NCBI RefSeq assembly: GCF_030440425.1
Contig: NZ_CP098023.1
Span: forward strand, 3,470,501 to 3,534,500
DNA from: Microbulbifer sp. MI-G
Lineage (GTDB): Bacteria > Pseudomonadota > Gammaproteobacteria > Pseudomonadales > Cellvibrionaceae
DNA length: 64,000 bases
Reading direction: 5' to 3'
Shown: positions 46,311-55,893 of the stretch, piece after piece
How the letters are laid out: every line of letters starts with the position of its first letter
Position numbering within the stretch: the first letter of the stretch is position 1
The notes under the pieces: model-generated
What the model was told of the DNA's origin: nothing
What the model saw: only the letters and a program-made list of their open reading frames with translations
Databases searched by the model: none
Program-made: the position numbers and the translations under genes

Positions 46311-49217
46311 ATGCGCATACTTTTGACAGTAAAGTACTGGGCCTTACTCACTTTAGCGCTCCTGTTGCCCTCTTTTGGGACAGCCGCCGCCCTGTGTCCC
46401 AGGCCCAGCATTCAACTGCCCGCGGGCACCCTGTCCCAAGCCCTTATATTCTTGGGACAGCAGTGTAATATTTCGGTGTTGGTGGAGGCTTCCGCTGCCT
46501 CTCATTATGTACTAGCGGAGCAGACCCTGCGCAGTGACAACGGTCAATTTGAGGCTGCCTTGCAGCAGTTGTTATTCGAATTACCGTTCAAATACGAGCG
46601 TATAAGCCCGACCTCTGTCGCTGTCATCACAGCCGATAAGAGAAAACACTCCGCAGTAAAACCCAGCATCCACTCGACTGAGGAGGTCACTGTTACTGGG
46701 CAGCGTCTCACCGGCAGTCATTTACATCACTCCCATCTGGATGGGTATCTGCCTGTCGACGCACTCACCAGCAAGCAATTGGAGATGACAGGGGCTCAAA
46801 CAGTCGCCGACTTGCTAAAATTCCTGCCAGCAATCTCTGGCAACTTCACCAGCACCTCGGTCAGCCAAGAGGGAGACGGCACGGCAACTGTCTCCTTGCG
46901 CGGTCTACCCGCCAGTAATACGCTCGTCCTTTTAAACGGTCGACGTATTATCAGTGACGGATTTAAAGGGGAGGCCACGGATCTTAACTCCATACCTTTG
47001 CCTATGGTTAAACGGATAGAAATTCTGAAGGATGGGGCGTTTGCAATTTACGGCTCAGACGCAATTGCCGGCGTAGTAAACATTATCTTACAACGCGATT
47101 TTGAAGGTCTAAAAACGAGTAGTTACTACGGCCAGTCCCAAGAGAACGACCGGCAAACGAAATCCCATCACTTAACCTGGGGGTGGCAGGGGGACAGAAG
47201 TCACTTACTGTTAAGCTTGGCTCAATACCAGCAAGAGGCGGTGATGAGCCGCGATCGCAGTGTCTCCGATTCAGCCGATAGCCGCCCCAACGGTGGCCTG
47301 GATCAGCGCTCATCAGCAATTCCCGGAGGATTTATTGCACTGAGTGATAGCACTGTCATTACTAATACCATAACAGGGGACTACCAAGACTGGATTAGCG
47401 AAGATCGCTTTAACTACAGCGAGTTTACTTCAGCCATAGCGCCTTTGGATAACAACTCCCTGTACCTCACAGGAGATGTTGATATAGGAGATAATGCGTT
47501 TCTATTTGCTGAAATTATGGGAGTTCACACCCTGGCAGAGTCCATAATGGCACCCACCCCGGTATTCACCCGCTTCGATAACGACAACTTCACCATTACC
47601 TCTGAAAATATCTACAACGCCTTTAGCCAAGACATCACGGATTTACGAAGACGATTGGTAGAAATTGGGCCGCGCAAACAAACCAATCGGATTACTACCT
47701 GGCGATTCAATTCCGGACTCAAGGGGCTTTGGCAGGACTGGCAATGGGAATTGGGCGCGGCCTATCAATACACAGAAAAAACTGAGACACTCAGTAACCT
47801 GGTTGATCCATCGGCCCTTGCTCTGGGTCTAAAAGGGCCAGACCAGTGCAATCCGGATGTAGGCTGCATTGCTGTCAATCTCCTCGGCCCCAGCGGCAGC
47901 ATTAGCACTGAGCAACAGGATTTTATACGCGGAGATAGTGTCAACAACAGCGACTCACAAATGACTTCGGTCACCCTCGTTGCCGATGGTACCCTTGCGC
48001 ACTTGACATCCGGGAAAATAGGCGCAGCCGCAGGAATTGAACTTCGACGAGAAGCAATAGACTCCCTGTCAGATAGCAGCGAGGCGGTGTCTTTTATCGG
48101 AGGCCATGCTCCCGGCACTACAAAAGGCTCGCGCATTATTAGAGAGGCATTTACCGAAGTCTCTATTCCATTAACTGAACAACTTTGGCTGGATGGTGCT
48201 TTGCGCCTGTCGCACTACAATGACTTCGGCAGTACCAGCAATCCCAAACTGGCACTGCGCTGGAAACCGTTTTCCGCTCTGATGATACGGGGGAGCTTTG
48301 CAACTGGATTTAGAGCCCCAACCCTCACAGATGTTAAACAGCAAAGCTACCTAAGCCAGGTAACGATCATTGATCCCTGTTCATACAATCCCCCCGACTC
48401 CCTTCCAGGCTGCACAAAACAAGCCGACAGCTCACTGATTGAGCACCTGACCGAATTTGGAGGCAACCCGAATCTGAAGCCGGAAATATCGAAAAATCTA
48501 TCTTTGGGTATTACATGGACCCCCGCCTCTCTCAAGGGGTTGAAGGCAACTTTCGATTTATACGATATCCAGCAAGAAAACGTCATTGGGTCCGACCCTA
48601 AGCTTCTTGTTGAACAAAATGCCCGCTCAGGCTTATTCGATGACAAGGTGATTAGAGATGAAAACGGCGATATCAGCAGGATCTTTGCCACCCGGCTAAA
48701 TCAGGGAAACCGTGAGGTGCAGGGGTATGACATAGCTCTGCGCTATAATGCACAACCCGGGCATGCAGGCCATTTTCGCCTCGCATTTAATATCAGTCAT
48801 ATACTGCATCACCTCAAACAAGTCACACCCGAATCACAAAAAGAAGACCTTTCCGGCACCTTTGTCGGAGGTACGAGTGGCGAGGCTGGATCTCTCCCTA
48901 AATGGAAAGCAAATGCTGGTATCTACTGGAACAAAGGCCCCTGGGAAGCTGCCTATACCATGCACTATGTAGGTCCATTGGAAGAAACATTTACTCAAGG
49001 CAGGTCCCTCACCTCACGAGATATTGAGGACTGGTCCACCCACGATCTTCAATTTGCGGTCACCCCCCACAAAAAACTGCGACTTGCCATAGGGGTCAAC
49101 AACCTGCTAAACCAGTCCCCCCCATTAGCGGCCACTGCCACTCACCATAATTACGATTATCGGACCTACGACATTACCGGCCGCTTCTGGTATGGCAGTT
49201 TCTCTCTCAAACTGTGA
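46311..49217 (+). CDS. TonB-dependent outer-membrane receptor with STN signalling domain
   Basis: A 968-residue receptor. It has a signal peptide (KYWALLTLALLLPSFGTAAA), an STN domain (about 35-105: AGTLSQALIFLGQQCNISVL), and a plug domain with a TonB-box-like EEVTVTGQ, GDGTATVSLRGLPASNTLVLL, NGRRIISDG, and RIEILKDGAFAIYGSDAIAG followed by VVNIIL. A 22-strand barrel ends in FWYGSFSLKL. The family imports siderophores, metals, sugars or peptides; the ligand cannot be told. The STN domain fits with the upstream sigma/FecR pair for transcriptional feedback. Confidence 0.93.
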   Translation: MRILLTVKYWALLTLALLLPSFGTAAALCPRPSIQLPAGTLSQALIFLGQQCNISVLVEASAASHYVLAEQTLRSDNGQFEAALQQLLFELPFKYERISPTSVAVITADKRKHSAVKPSIHSTEEVTVTGQRLTGSHLHHSHLDGYLPVDALTSKQLEMTGAQTVADLLKFLPAISGNFTSTSVSQEGDGTATVSLRGLPASNTLVLLNGRRIISDGFKGEATDLNSIPLPMVKRIEILKDGAFAIYGSDAIAGVVNIILQRDFEGLKTSSYYGQSQENDRQTKSHHLTWGWQGDRSHLLLSLAQYQQEAVMSRDRSVSDSADSRPNGGLDQRSSAIPGGFIALSDSTVITNTITGDYQDWISEDRFNYSEFTSAIAPLDNNSLYLTGDVDIGDNAFLFAEIMGVHTLAESIMAPTPVFTRFDNDNFTITSENIYNAFSQDITDLRRRLVEIGPRKQTNRITTWRFNSGLKGLWQDWQWELGAAYQYTEKTETLSNLVDPSALALGLKGPDQCNPDVGCIAVNLLGPSGSISTEQQDFIRGDSVNNSDSQMTSVTLVADGTLAHLTSGKIGAAAGIELRREAIDSLSDSSEAVSFIGGHAPGTTKGSRIIREAFTEVSIPLTEQLWLDGALRLSHYNDFGSTSNPKLALRWKPFSALMIRGSFATGFRAPTLTDVKQQSYLSQVTIIDPCSYNPPDSLPGCTKQADSSLIEHLTEFGGNPNLKPEISKNLSLGITWTPASLKGLKATFDLYDIQQENVIGSDPKLLVEQNARSGLFDDKVIRDENGDISRIFATRLNQGNREVQGYDIALRYNAQPGHAGHFRLAFNISHILHHLKQVTPESQKEDLSGTFVGGTSGEAGSLPKWKANAGIYWNKGPWEAAYTMHYVGPLEETFTQGRSLTSRDIEDWSTHDLQFAVTPHKKLRLAIGVNNLLNQSPPLAATATHHNYDYRTYDITGRFWYGSFSLKL

Positions 49218-49676
49218 TCTGAAAACCCATTTATTGTCCACTGCTGTCATCTCCATACCAATGCTCAATATGGCACCAATAAGCACTTTCACCGAACTGC
49301 TCAGTAAAGAACCAATCCCGTCACTGAGCTGAGGTAAGACCAGGACAGAGGTACAAAACACACATTCAGCGATTCCTGCAAGACATTGCCTGAGCATCTC
49401 TGAGTTACGCAATCGGTTTAGAGATACTTGTGTGTTGCCTATCAGATCACCCGGCCATTTTTTAAATCTGTGTCACCCTCAGCCTACACTCTAAATAACC
49501 CCCCAAGCTCCGTAGTTTATTTCAGGACAATCGGCTATTAGAGAGGCCAATACTTCAACCAGCAGGCTCCGTCCTGGGGATTAAAAATCACCTGCTCCGC
49601 TGATGCCGAACAAACCTGTAAGAGAACACTTCAAAACGGACAATCGGGCGACGATCCATTCACAGGAAGGAAAAAT
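49218..49676. other. Intergenic region
   Basis: No supported gene. A 95-codon minus frame (49412-49125) overlaps the receptor's 3' end and has no ribosome site. The ribosome site of the next gene (AGGAAGG) lies at the right edge. Confidence 0.35.
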
Positions 49677-50150
49677 ATGCGGCTAATCACACTGATATTG
49701 GCGCTCAGCACATCCTTTACATTTTGGCTGGAGGATACAAATGCTCTGTTAGCGGATACGGATTCAGGGATACTGGAAGATGCAATCCATGGATTCTACA
49801 TAGACCGCACAGTAACGCAAACCGGACAGGACTTTGTTCGCTATATCAGCGAGTACAGAAATCTCAATTATCCAGATGCCACTTACATGCTGACGATCTA
49901 CGAGCGCCCCTCATCTCTGTGGGGAAATCTCATCTGGGTAACCTATAACGGCAGAATTATATTCAGACGATTCATTATTCCAAGCACAAGCGGCATATAC
50001 CCCCTGGCCATTGAGGCTGCTCAATATATCCACGAAACCATACTGCAGGAGCGTATCCGAAGCCCACTCATCCACAAAACATTGATTCCAGTGCACAGGG
50101 ATACATTCATTCCCATCCCGGAAGAAAACCACCGCCTTCTTCATTCGTGA
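49677..50150 (+). CDS. csgE: CsgE-like curli assembly factor, orphan
   Basis: A 157-residue exported protein with signal peptide MRLITLILALSTSFTFWL and AGGAAGG upstream. The mature part follows CsgE: HGFYIDRTVTQTGQDFVRYI, then YMLTIYERPSSLWGNLIWVT (the ERPSARWGS block) and GRIIFRRFIIPS. CsgE caps the CsgG channel and directs curli subunits. No csgA, B, F or G genes are in the window. The C-terminal tail is longer than in E. coli CsgE. The genes downstream are convergent small lipoproteins. Confidence 0.7.
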   Translation: MRLITLILALSTSFTFWLEDTNALLADTDSGILEDAIHGFYIDRTVTQTGQDFVRYISEYRNLNYPDATYMLTIYERPSSLWGNLIWVTYNGRIIFRRFIIPSTSGIYPLAIEAAQYIHETILQERIRSPLIHKTLIPVHRDTFIPIPEENHRLLHS

Positions 50151-50199
50151 ATCTACGTCCCTGCTTATTGTTTACCCGGCAATCGACTGGATCGTCAAG

Positions 50200-50490
50200 T
50201 TAATAGTGCGGTCTATAGCTGAGGACAAATGGAGAGTAGGGTCCCGCACACCATTCACCAGTATCCAATTGATAGCAATGCAATTGCGCACGACTACAGT
50301 TATCCAGCGCCCCCATGTAGGGATCTCCAGCCAGGCAAAATCGGGGAAAGGCCGTAATTTCATCCGGTGGCACCGGGCTGCGCTTGTAGGTGTAGTACAT
50401 TGGGTCACCACACAGATCCTGCCAAAAGCCGTCGGCACAGCCGCCTAGCAGATGTGCCGCGATCAGCACCAGTACAACTCTACTCGTCAT
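50200..50490 (-). CDS. Small Cys-rich lipoprotein, unknown
   Basis: The protein has 96 residues. ATG 50490 gives a lipoprotein signal (MTSRVVLVLIAAHLLGGCAD). The mature protein has six more Cys (DLCGD, RFCLAG, DNCSRA, LHCYQ, EWCAGP among them), which suggests disulfides. The start overlaps the end of the next upstream gene. The family is not recognised. Confidence 0.6.
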   Translation of the reverse strand: MTSRVVLVLIAAHLLGGCADGFWQDLCGDPMYYTYKRSPVPPDEITAFPRFCLAGDPYMGALDNCSRAQLHCYQLDTGEWCAGPYSPFVLSYRPHY

Positions 50491-50776
50491 AGGAAATACA
50501 GCGCCTGCCGCCGGAAATATCATAGCAGCGAGCACTGGGGGGGCAAATCGAACCCGGTGCCAGCTCCTCGGAATCACCGGGGCAACCAGAAGGCTTGGTT
50601 TCGCGCACAGGCGGCGGCGCAGGTACATGAGAAGAGGGGTAGGGGCGGTATTCAGCATGTCGTGGTATTGGCGAGCTGTGAGGGTACACGACCTGATTGC
50701 GAGAATTGGGTGTCCCGCAGGCTGTCAATAACAGGCTCATAAAGAGCGCGAAAATAACTATCGGGGAGTTTTGCAT
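50480..50776 (-). CDS. Small lipoprotein, Pro-rich, unknown
   Basis: The protein has 98 residues from ATG 50776 (GGAG upstream). Lipobox: FALFMSLLLTACGTPNS. A proline-rich linker follows, and the C-terminal part holds four Cys (SGCPGD, SICPPS, ARCYD, RRCISY). The stop overlaps the next lipoprotein start, so they are coupled. The family is not recognised. Confidence 0.6.
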   Translation of the reverse strand: MQNSPIVIFALFMSLLLTACGTPNSRNQVVYPHSSPIPRHAEYRPYPSSHVPAPPPVRETKPSGCPGDSEELAPGSICPPSARCYDISGGRRCISYDE

Positions 50777-50878
50777 GGGTATTTCTCCGTATCGGTACCT
50801 CGCGAAGCGGTCATCACGTACTTCGGTTAAAGATCGGGTTATGCTCCCATATTCAGGCGCACTGCATTTCCACAAACA

Positions 50879-51148
50879 CTAATAAACCCTCATAATCGGA
50901 AAGAACCAGGTCACGGAGTTATACATGCTGTCGGCACACTCCGTTACGCATTGGAAACTGGCCGGTGAGGGTTGCAGATATTTGGAATCATAACTGCCCA
51001 TTTCGGCAAAGCTGGTACTCTGTCCATCAGTGCCTGTCTCGAAATAAAATGGGTCTTCACCCTCCACATCTTCAGCAGGCACAAACAAGCAACCCTGCAT
51101 CACCAACACCAACAGGAACGGTAAGGCGAACCTCCCTGAAAGTCTCAT
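50879..51148 (-). CDS. Small lipoprotein, unknown
   Basis: The protein has 89 residues from ATG 51148 (GGGAG upstream; longer frame to 51241 unsupported). Lipobox: LPFLLVLVMQGCLFVPAED. The mature part is acidic and has two Cys (FQCVTECADS). It is the first of three consecutive small lipoproteins transcribed leftwards toward the CsgE-like gene. Confidence 0.6.
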   Translation of the reverse strand: MRLSGRFALPFLLVLVMQGCLFVPAEDVEGEDPFYFETGTDGQSTSFAEMGSYDSKYLQPSPASFQCVTECADSMYNSVTWFFPIMRVY

Positions 51149-51701
51149 GATTCGACTCCCCCACAGTTTCAGTGTTGCGCTAATAGCTGTCTTTATAGAG
51201 TCTAGCTGCGGGAGATTCGCGAGTAATTGACGCCGAGGCATTTATACGCATAATTCATTTTTATGTTGCTTTTAGCGTCATTGGTTCACAGTGAAAACTG
51301 TGGACCAGGATGAAACCCAAATAAGTAAATGGCGCCAAGAGTCAATACTTACTCATTGGACCTCGACACTTTTCGATCTTGGTGAAAAACCTCCGAGTCA
51401 GGCTGATCTACAGTATCCGGCTTGTATTATCCCGTGGTCCTTCATCCTTTTCGAGATACTTTTCCTGGTCAAATCGCGATTGGTCTAAAAAAACCGGCAA
51501 GTCGCTCAAGGCCATTAACCGCCATGTTGAAAAATGCCCAGGCATATGTGCGGGTAACAGTGTTGAGGCCTCACCCAGCCCAGAGCGACAAAGATTCGAA
51601 AACAATCAACCTTCCCACCCACTGCGACGGTTACATCTCCCAGCAGCAGACTGTGAGCCGCCCTCTTTATCATCTGCTGGCACAGAGAGCGTTGGCCCCC
51701 A
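51149..51701. other. Region without a supported gene
   Basis: Frames on both strands have no start signals or recognised families. It is bounded by the 5' end of the lipoprotein genes and the 3' end of nadA. The composition resembles decayed coding sequence. Confidence 0.35.
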
Positions 51702-52757
51702 TTATTCGGCCCTGCGGAAATCCAGCATTCTCTGCAGCGCAATCATCGCCTTGCGCCTCAATTCTTCGTCCACAAAGATTTCATTGGCGCCCAGCTCCAA
51801 AATCTCACACAGATTCTCCAGCGAGTTCATTGCCATCCATGGGCAGTTGGCACAGCTGCGACAGGTGGCGCCAGCACCGGCAGTTGGAGCAATTATCAGC
51901 TCTTTATCCGGACATTCTCGCTGCATTTTGTAAAAAATGCCCTGGTCAGTCGCTACAATAAAGCGCTTCTCTGCGCGGGTTTTAGCAGCATTGATGATCT
52001 GCGAAGTGGAACCCACAACATCAGCCAGCGCAACCACCGGTGCCGGTGATTCAGGATGTACCAGTACTGCCGCATCTGGATATAAAGCTTTAAGATCCCT
52101 CACCCCCTTTGCTTTGAATTCCTCATGCACGATACAGGCGCCATCCCACAGCAACACATCCGCGCCAGTCTCACGCCGCACATAGCTCCCCAAGTGTTTG
52201 TCCGGAGCCCACAGGATTTTCTCACCCTTGGCGTCCAGATAATCCACCACATCGAGAGCGATACTGGAAGTTACCACCCAGTCGGCACGGGCCTTCACCG
52301 CCGCAGATGTGTTGGCATAAACCACTACTGTGCGATCGGGGTGCTGATCGCAAAATGCCGAGAAGGCCTCTGAAGGGCAACCCAAGTCCAGGGAACAGGT
52401 AGCCTCCAAAGTGGGCATCAGTACACGTTTGCTAGGGGTTAGTATCTTGGCAGTCTCCCCCATAAACTTAACCCCGGCGACCACCAGCGTATCGGCCGAA
52501 TGTCGGGCACCAAAACGAGCCATCTCCAGGGAGTCCGAGACACAGCCACCGGTCTCTTCGGCCAGTGCCTGAATCAAGGGGTCGGTATAATAATGCGCCA
52601 CCAGCACAGCATTTTGCGCTTTCAGCAAGCATTTGATACGTTCACGCCAAATCCGCAATGCCTCTTCACCATACTGGGACACAACTGACCCCACCGAATG
52701 GGCCTCTACCAAGGAGGGGGCATCAAGCGTGCCTGCGACATCGGACTTATGAGTCAT
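51702..52757 (-). CDS. nadA: Quinolinate synthase
   Basis: A 351-residue [4Fe-4S] enzyme that condenses iminoaspartate with dihydroxyacetone phosphate to quinolinate in NAD synthesis. Motifs are [20 protein letters not shown], the cluster Cys in [36 protein letters not shown], and a later C-rich block ([20 protein letters not shown]). Length is normal. Confidence 0.95.
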   Translation of the reverse strand: MTHKSDVAGTLDAPSLVEAHSVGSVVSQYGEEALRIWRERIKCLLKAQNAVLVAHYYTDPLIQALAEETGGCVSDSLEMARFGARHSADTLVVAGVKFMGETAKILTPSKRVLMPTLEATCSLDLGCPSEAFSAFCDQHPDRTVVVYANTSAAVKARADWVVTSSIALDVVDYLDAKGEKILWAPDKHLGSYVRRETGADVLLWDGACIVHEEFKAKGVRDLKALYPDAAVLVHPESPAPVVALADVVGSTSQIINAAKTRAEKRFIVATDQGIFYKMQRECPDKELIIAPTAGAGATCRSCANCPWMAMNSLENLCEILELGANEIFVDEELRRKAMIALQRMLDFRRAE

Positions 52758-53216
52758 TGCTAGCCACCATCAGGGAAAAGGGCGCATTATAGCGCAATGG
52801 AAGGCCACCCAAATGGGTTGACTGCACCCTCAGGATCTGGCTGGAAACTGGCAACATAGTTCAGCTGCTCTATGCCCACAATACCAAAATGAGTTCCATA
52901 GGGTGATTCTGGTGTGAGAATACGCGAGGACCCGACCAGCCGCTGTTCTCAGCCTTCATCTTCTTGAACAGGCAACCTAGACTCTGGCTTGCGCAACTGG
53001 GCCGGACACTCATTGAGCATCAGCGGATAGGGTCCCGACATATTGCGTTTGGCGAAGGGGAACTACTGCAAGGGCGCTTTGACCAGTCCAGTTATATGGG
53101 GCGTAAACTGATCCAAGTAGAGCCCAGAATCTGTTGTTCTGGCCAGAAGAGTGACAACTGATGGGCAGGGTAGACTAGCAAATGACCTCCATCACCGACC
53201 AGGATGGCGGCAGACT
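52758..53216. other. Intergenic region 5' of nadA
   Basis: The nadA promoter should lie close to 52760-52800. A 65-codon plus-strand frame (52964-53161) has no start signal. Nothing else is supported. Confidence 0.35.
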
Positions 53217-53765
53217 TCACTGCAACGATTCCGGGATATCGATCCCGACCCGCACAACCAAGTGACTATTGTCGCGAACATCGCAATTGACGCTGCCGGC
53301 ATAGAGTAGTGCAGCCAAGGCACAGGCTATTGAGCCCAATGTCGACACCATTACCACTACCTGCACGGATATCCCCGCTGTATCGGCGAGCACAAGCCTC
53401 TGATCACCGCTTTGGAGAAACGTTGTAATCACTACCTCACCGCCACGCACCAAGGAGTCTATACCTTGGCAGATGGCATTTTCCATCAGAGACGGCAGAG
53501 ATTTGTTTTCGGGACCTGGTTATTTTCGATATCAGTGCGGTATTCCATCCGTCTCCACATACGAATCACCCGAATTTCGAAGTAACTGTACAGAGTTTCC
53601 ATTTCCTTCAGCGGCACTTGTTCTGCGCAGGGCAGTGCCTAGTAGAATTGAAAAGTTGAGAAGGGCTTTGTCGACCACACTCAGACCGTCCGCTACCGGG
53701 CCTATCACAGTGGAAAGCAAGCAGAAAAGCAGTGAGATCTGATCAGGATCTGCAACCGCCTACGT
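53217..53765 (-). pseudogene. Decayed AlgZ/LytS-type sensor histidine kinase
   Basis: Read in one frame with several stops, the segment keeps the order of an AlgZ-like kinase. A degraded H-box (LIRSHCFSACF in place of IRPHFLFNSL) comes first, then VADGLSVVDKALLNFSILLG, LPSLMENAICQGIDSLVRGG (N-box, normally VENAIxHGIE), VVITTFLQSGDQRLVLADT and finally ALLYAGSVNCDVRD with the last beta strand. At least two in-frame stops lie at about 53520-53532, and more upstream of 53700. The membrane part is absent. It is a relic. Confidence 0.5.
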
Positions 53766-53942
53766 TCAGTGAGCAGAATTCCTGTTGCTAGCACGACTGC
53801 AGACCTTTGACATGCCATCTGCAACTGATTGACACGCCTGATCCCCGTAATAGTTATTGGAGTAGTTGCAATCCACACAAGGGATTTGATGATATTTGGC
53901 CCCTCTGAAAAGCTTATCTATCAATGCGATAATAGTTTTCAT
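53766..53942 (-). CDS. 58-residue Cys-rich protein, unknown
   Basis: ATG 53942 has GGAGG 5-6 bases upstream, one of the strongest ribosome sites in the window. The protein starts MKTIIALIDKLFRGAKYHQI and has four Cys in PCVDCNYS, QACQS and KVCSR, with an Asn/Tyr-rich centre (NYSNNYYGDQ). There is no clear cleavage site. The Cys pairs could bind metal or form disulfides. Its end abuts the kinase relic. The family is not recognised. Confidence 0.5.
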   Translation of the reverse strand: MKTIIALIDKLFRGAKYHQIPCVDCNYSNNYYGDQACQSVADGMSKVCSRASNRNSAH

Positions 53943-54245
53943 ATTTCCCTCCCGTGCTCTGATTAACCGACAGACTAACGCAGTAGAGGAAATGTAATAA
54001 AATAGTCTTTTTCACTAAGCTTCATAGCCTGGTCCTATGGAGTTACTTCTGCACTTATTCCGGCCGTAGTACCGCTGGATTTTTTAGCCAGGAAAAGGAA
54101 ATAGAACTGTGAATACGGTACTGTGCCTGCTCAAAAATACCAACGCAAAGAGCTGCACTAATAGGCATGGTAACGTGGACAACAGCTCCCGAAATGTCTT
54201 GGTTTAAACTTCTGGTTTGTTAGTAGTTCATAGGCCCTACAAGAT
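53943..54245. other. Intergenic region
   Basis: About 300 bases without a gene. It should contain the promoter of the Cys-rich small gene (A/T-rich block at 53990-54020). Confidence 0.35.
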
Positions 54246-54273
54246 AAAAAAGCCCCGGGATTGCCAGGGCTTT
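54246..54273 (-). terminator. Rho-independent terminator of the LPMO gene
   Basis: On the minus strand AAAGCCC pairs with GGGCTTT around an 11-base loop and ends in CTTTTTTATC. It lies about 82 bases after the LPMO stop. Confidence 0.75.
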
Positions 54274-54354
54274 CGTCAGTATACAGGTTCAACAACACTG
54301 AGGGTTAATTATTAACCGGCAAACGCCATCCTCAGTTATTGGAATTTTTCAAAC

Positions 54355-55893
54355 TTAACGCCACACTCCCCACTGCCCGGTTGTGCCTGGCTCTTCACCT
54401 CTTGTCCACCACCCTGCTGTCCATGTTTTTCCATTGTGAGTCACCACATCACCGGCAGTATAGACCTGGCTCCTATCCCACTTTTGAACCGTGGGATCTG
54501 TGGGGTCTGTGGGGTCTGTGGGGTCTGTGGGGTCTGTGGGGTCTGTGGGGTCTGTGGGGTCTGTGGGGTCTGTTATAGTTGATGGTTCTACGACAAACGA
54601 ATACACCTCTTCATCAATGGCAGCGTCGCTACTGATCGTCAATCTAAAGGTTAATTCCTGACGTATATTCGGCAGGCTTGACGTGTCGATGATTAAGGCA
54701 TTATCAGGACCGGCCGAAGTTTGCACCTGGCTGCCACTGACTTGTGACCATTGTGCATGCGTGATATCACCTTTGCTTTCCCCTTGTGTAAGCACCATAT
54801 AGTCCCCGTGCCTCACTTTTGCATTAACAGGGGGCGTTAACACTCTGGGGGTAATCACCGCCATTAATTCGCTCCCATTATCGATAATGGTGAATTGACC
54901 GGAAGCTCTCGGATCCTTTGAGTTAAAATAATTTCCATGCAAATCATTTCGGAAATACATGTAATGATTCATTTCTTCATGCCAGCGGCCAATAAAAACG
55001 TTTCCATTATGATTGGATTCATACCAGCCGGTAACTTGAGAAGCCAAGAGTCTGTCCCAATCATTTTTGTTGCCCTCTGTGATGGACAATGAAAATGAGG
55101 AGTGCTCTTCACCATTTTTATTGAACACCGTATACTTGACTGTATCGCCAACACTCACTGAGCTTAAATTAATTTCTTGCGGAATAAACGTATTACCCTG
55201 AACAAGGTACGGTTGCGTTGTACCTGGATCGGGTTCTTCGGGCGGATCAACATCATTATTTGTAATGGTAATATCGCTACAGTTATAGAAACCTTCACCA
55301 ACTGGATCTACGCGCTGCCAGCGCACAAATAAAACAGCATTTCCCACCCTGTCTTCGGGAATTGTGACATTCATACGATATTTACCGTTAGCAACCGGCA
55401 CATTGCCCACTTCTTGAATAAGATCAAGATCATTCCAAGCTAGTGGCTTTGATAAATTCGCATTGGGCTTGGTTAAGTAAAACTGCCAAAATGAAGGATT
55501 ATGCGGCGCTGTTGCATTGAAAACGTACTCAAAGGTACCAGCCTTGATCTCGGCACGACTCCAGGCGTCCGTTCCCGCACCCATACCTCTTTTTTGGGGG
55601 TCATTGGCATAACATAAGGTGCCGTCAGGGACCGCTCTTCTTACAGAGGCAATGTTGTTATAGTCAGGGATATTAATGGAAAACTCATTGCGTTGTTGAA
55701 ATGGATATGAGCCTGAAATGCTCTTAGCTAGAGCACACCCAGCATTTGGTGGCGTCCCGGACCAAATATTACCTTGTTCGTAGCAGATTTGTTGTCTGGC
55801 CTTGGGGTATTCGGACCAGCCATGGGCCTGTGTCTGCAGGCTATATGGCATCAACAATATTGATGCAATGGCAAACTTTGTTCTTAATAACAT
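54355..55893 (-). CDS. Secreted modular AA10 lytic polysaccharide monooxygenase with CBM5/12
   Basis: The protein has 512 residues. Signal peptide (about 1-23) ends before HGWSEYP, giving the N-terminal copper histidine. The AA10 domain (about 24-210) has ICYEQGNIWSG, the second copper His in NATAPHNPSFWQFYLTK and FVRWQRVDPVGEGFYNCSDI. A second beta domain follows (about 225-345), then a PKD-like domain (about 350-435), a TDP-repeat linker and a CBM5/12-like end (WDRSQVYTAGDVVTHNGKTW, then TAGWWTRGEEPG). LPMOs of this kind oxidatively cleave chitin or cellulose; the CBM5/12 favours chitin. It is transcribed alone. Confidence 0.92.
   Translation of the reverse strand: MLLRTKFAIASILLMPYSLQTQAHGWSEYPKARQQICYEQGNIWSGTPPNAGCALAKSISGSYPFQQRNEFSINIPDYNNIASVRRAVPDGTLCYANDPQKRGMGAGTDAWSRAEIKAGTFEYVFNATAPHNPSFWQFYLTKPNANLSKPLAWNDLDLIQEVGNVPVANGKYRMNVTIPEDRVGNAVLFVRWQRVDPVGEGFYNCSDITITNNDVDPPEEPDPGTTQPYLVQGNTFIPQEINLSSVSVGDTVKYTVFNKNGEEHSSFSLSITEGNKNDWDRLLASQVTGWYESNHNGNVFIGRWHEEMNHYMYFRNDLHGNYFNSKDPRASGQFTIIDNGSELMAVITPRVLTPPVNAKVRHGDYMVLTQGESKGDITHAQWSQVSGSQVQTSAGPDNALIIDTSSLPNIRQELTFRLTISSDAAIDEEVYSFVVEPSTITDPTDPTDPTDPTDPTDPTDPTDPTDPTVQKWDRSQVYTAGDVVTHNGKTWTAGWWTRGEEPGTTGQWGVWR
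54493..54573. repeat. Nine tandem 9-bp units encoding the TDP linker
   Basis: The plus-strand unit GGGGTCTGT is repeated nine times (first unit GGGATCTGT) and encodes the Thr-Asp-Pro linker of the LPMO in frame. The near-perfect DNA identity suggests recent expansion by slippage, and the unit length keeps the frame. Confidence 0.9.

Noticed and set aside
54339..54578. Plus-strand ORF with a WGLWGL repeat
   Set aside because: It is the complement of the TDP-linker repeat of the LPMO gene.
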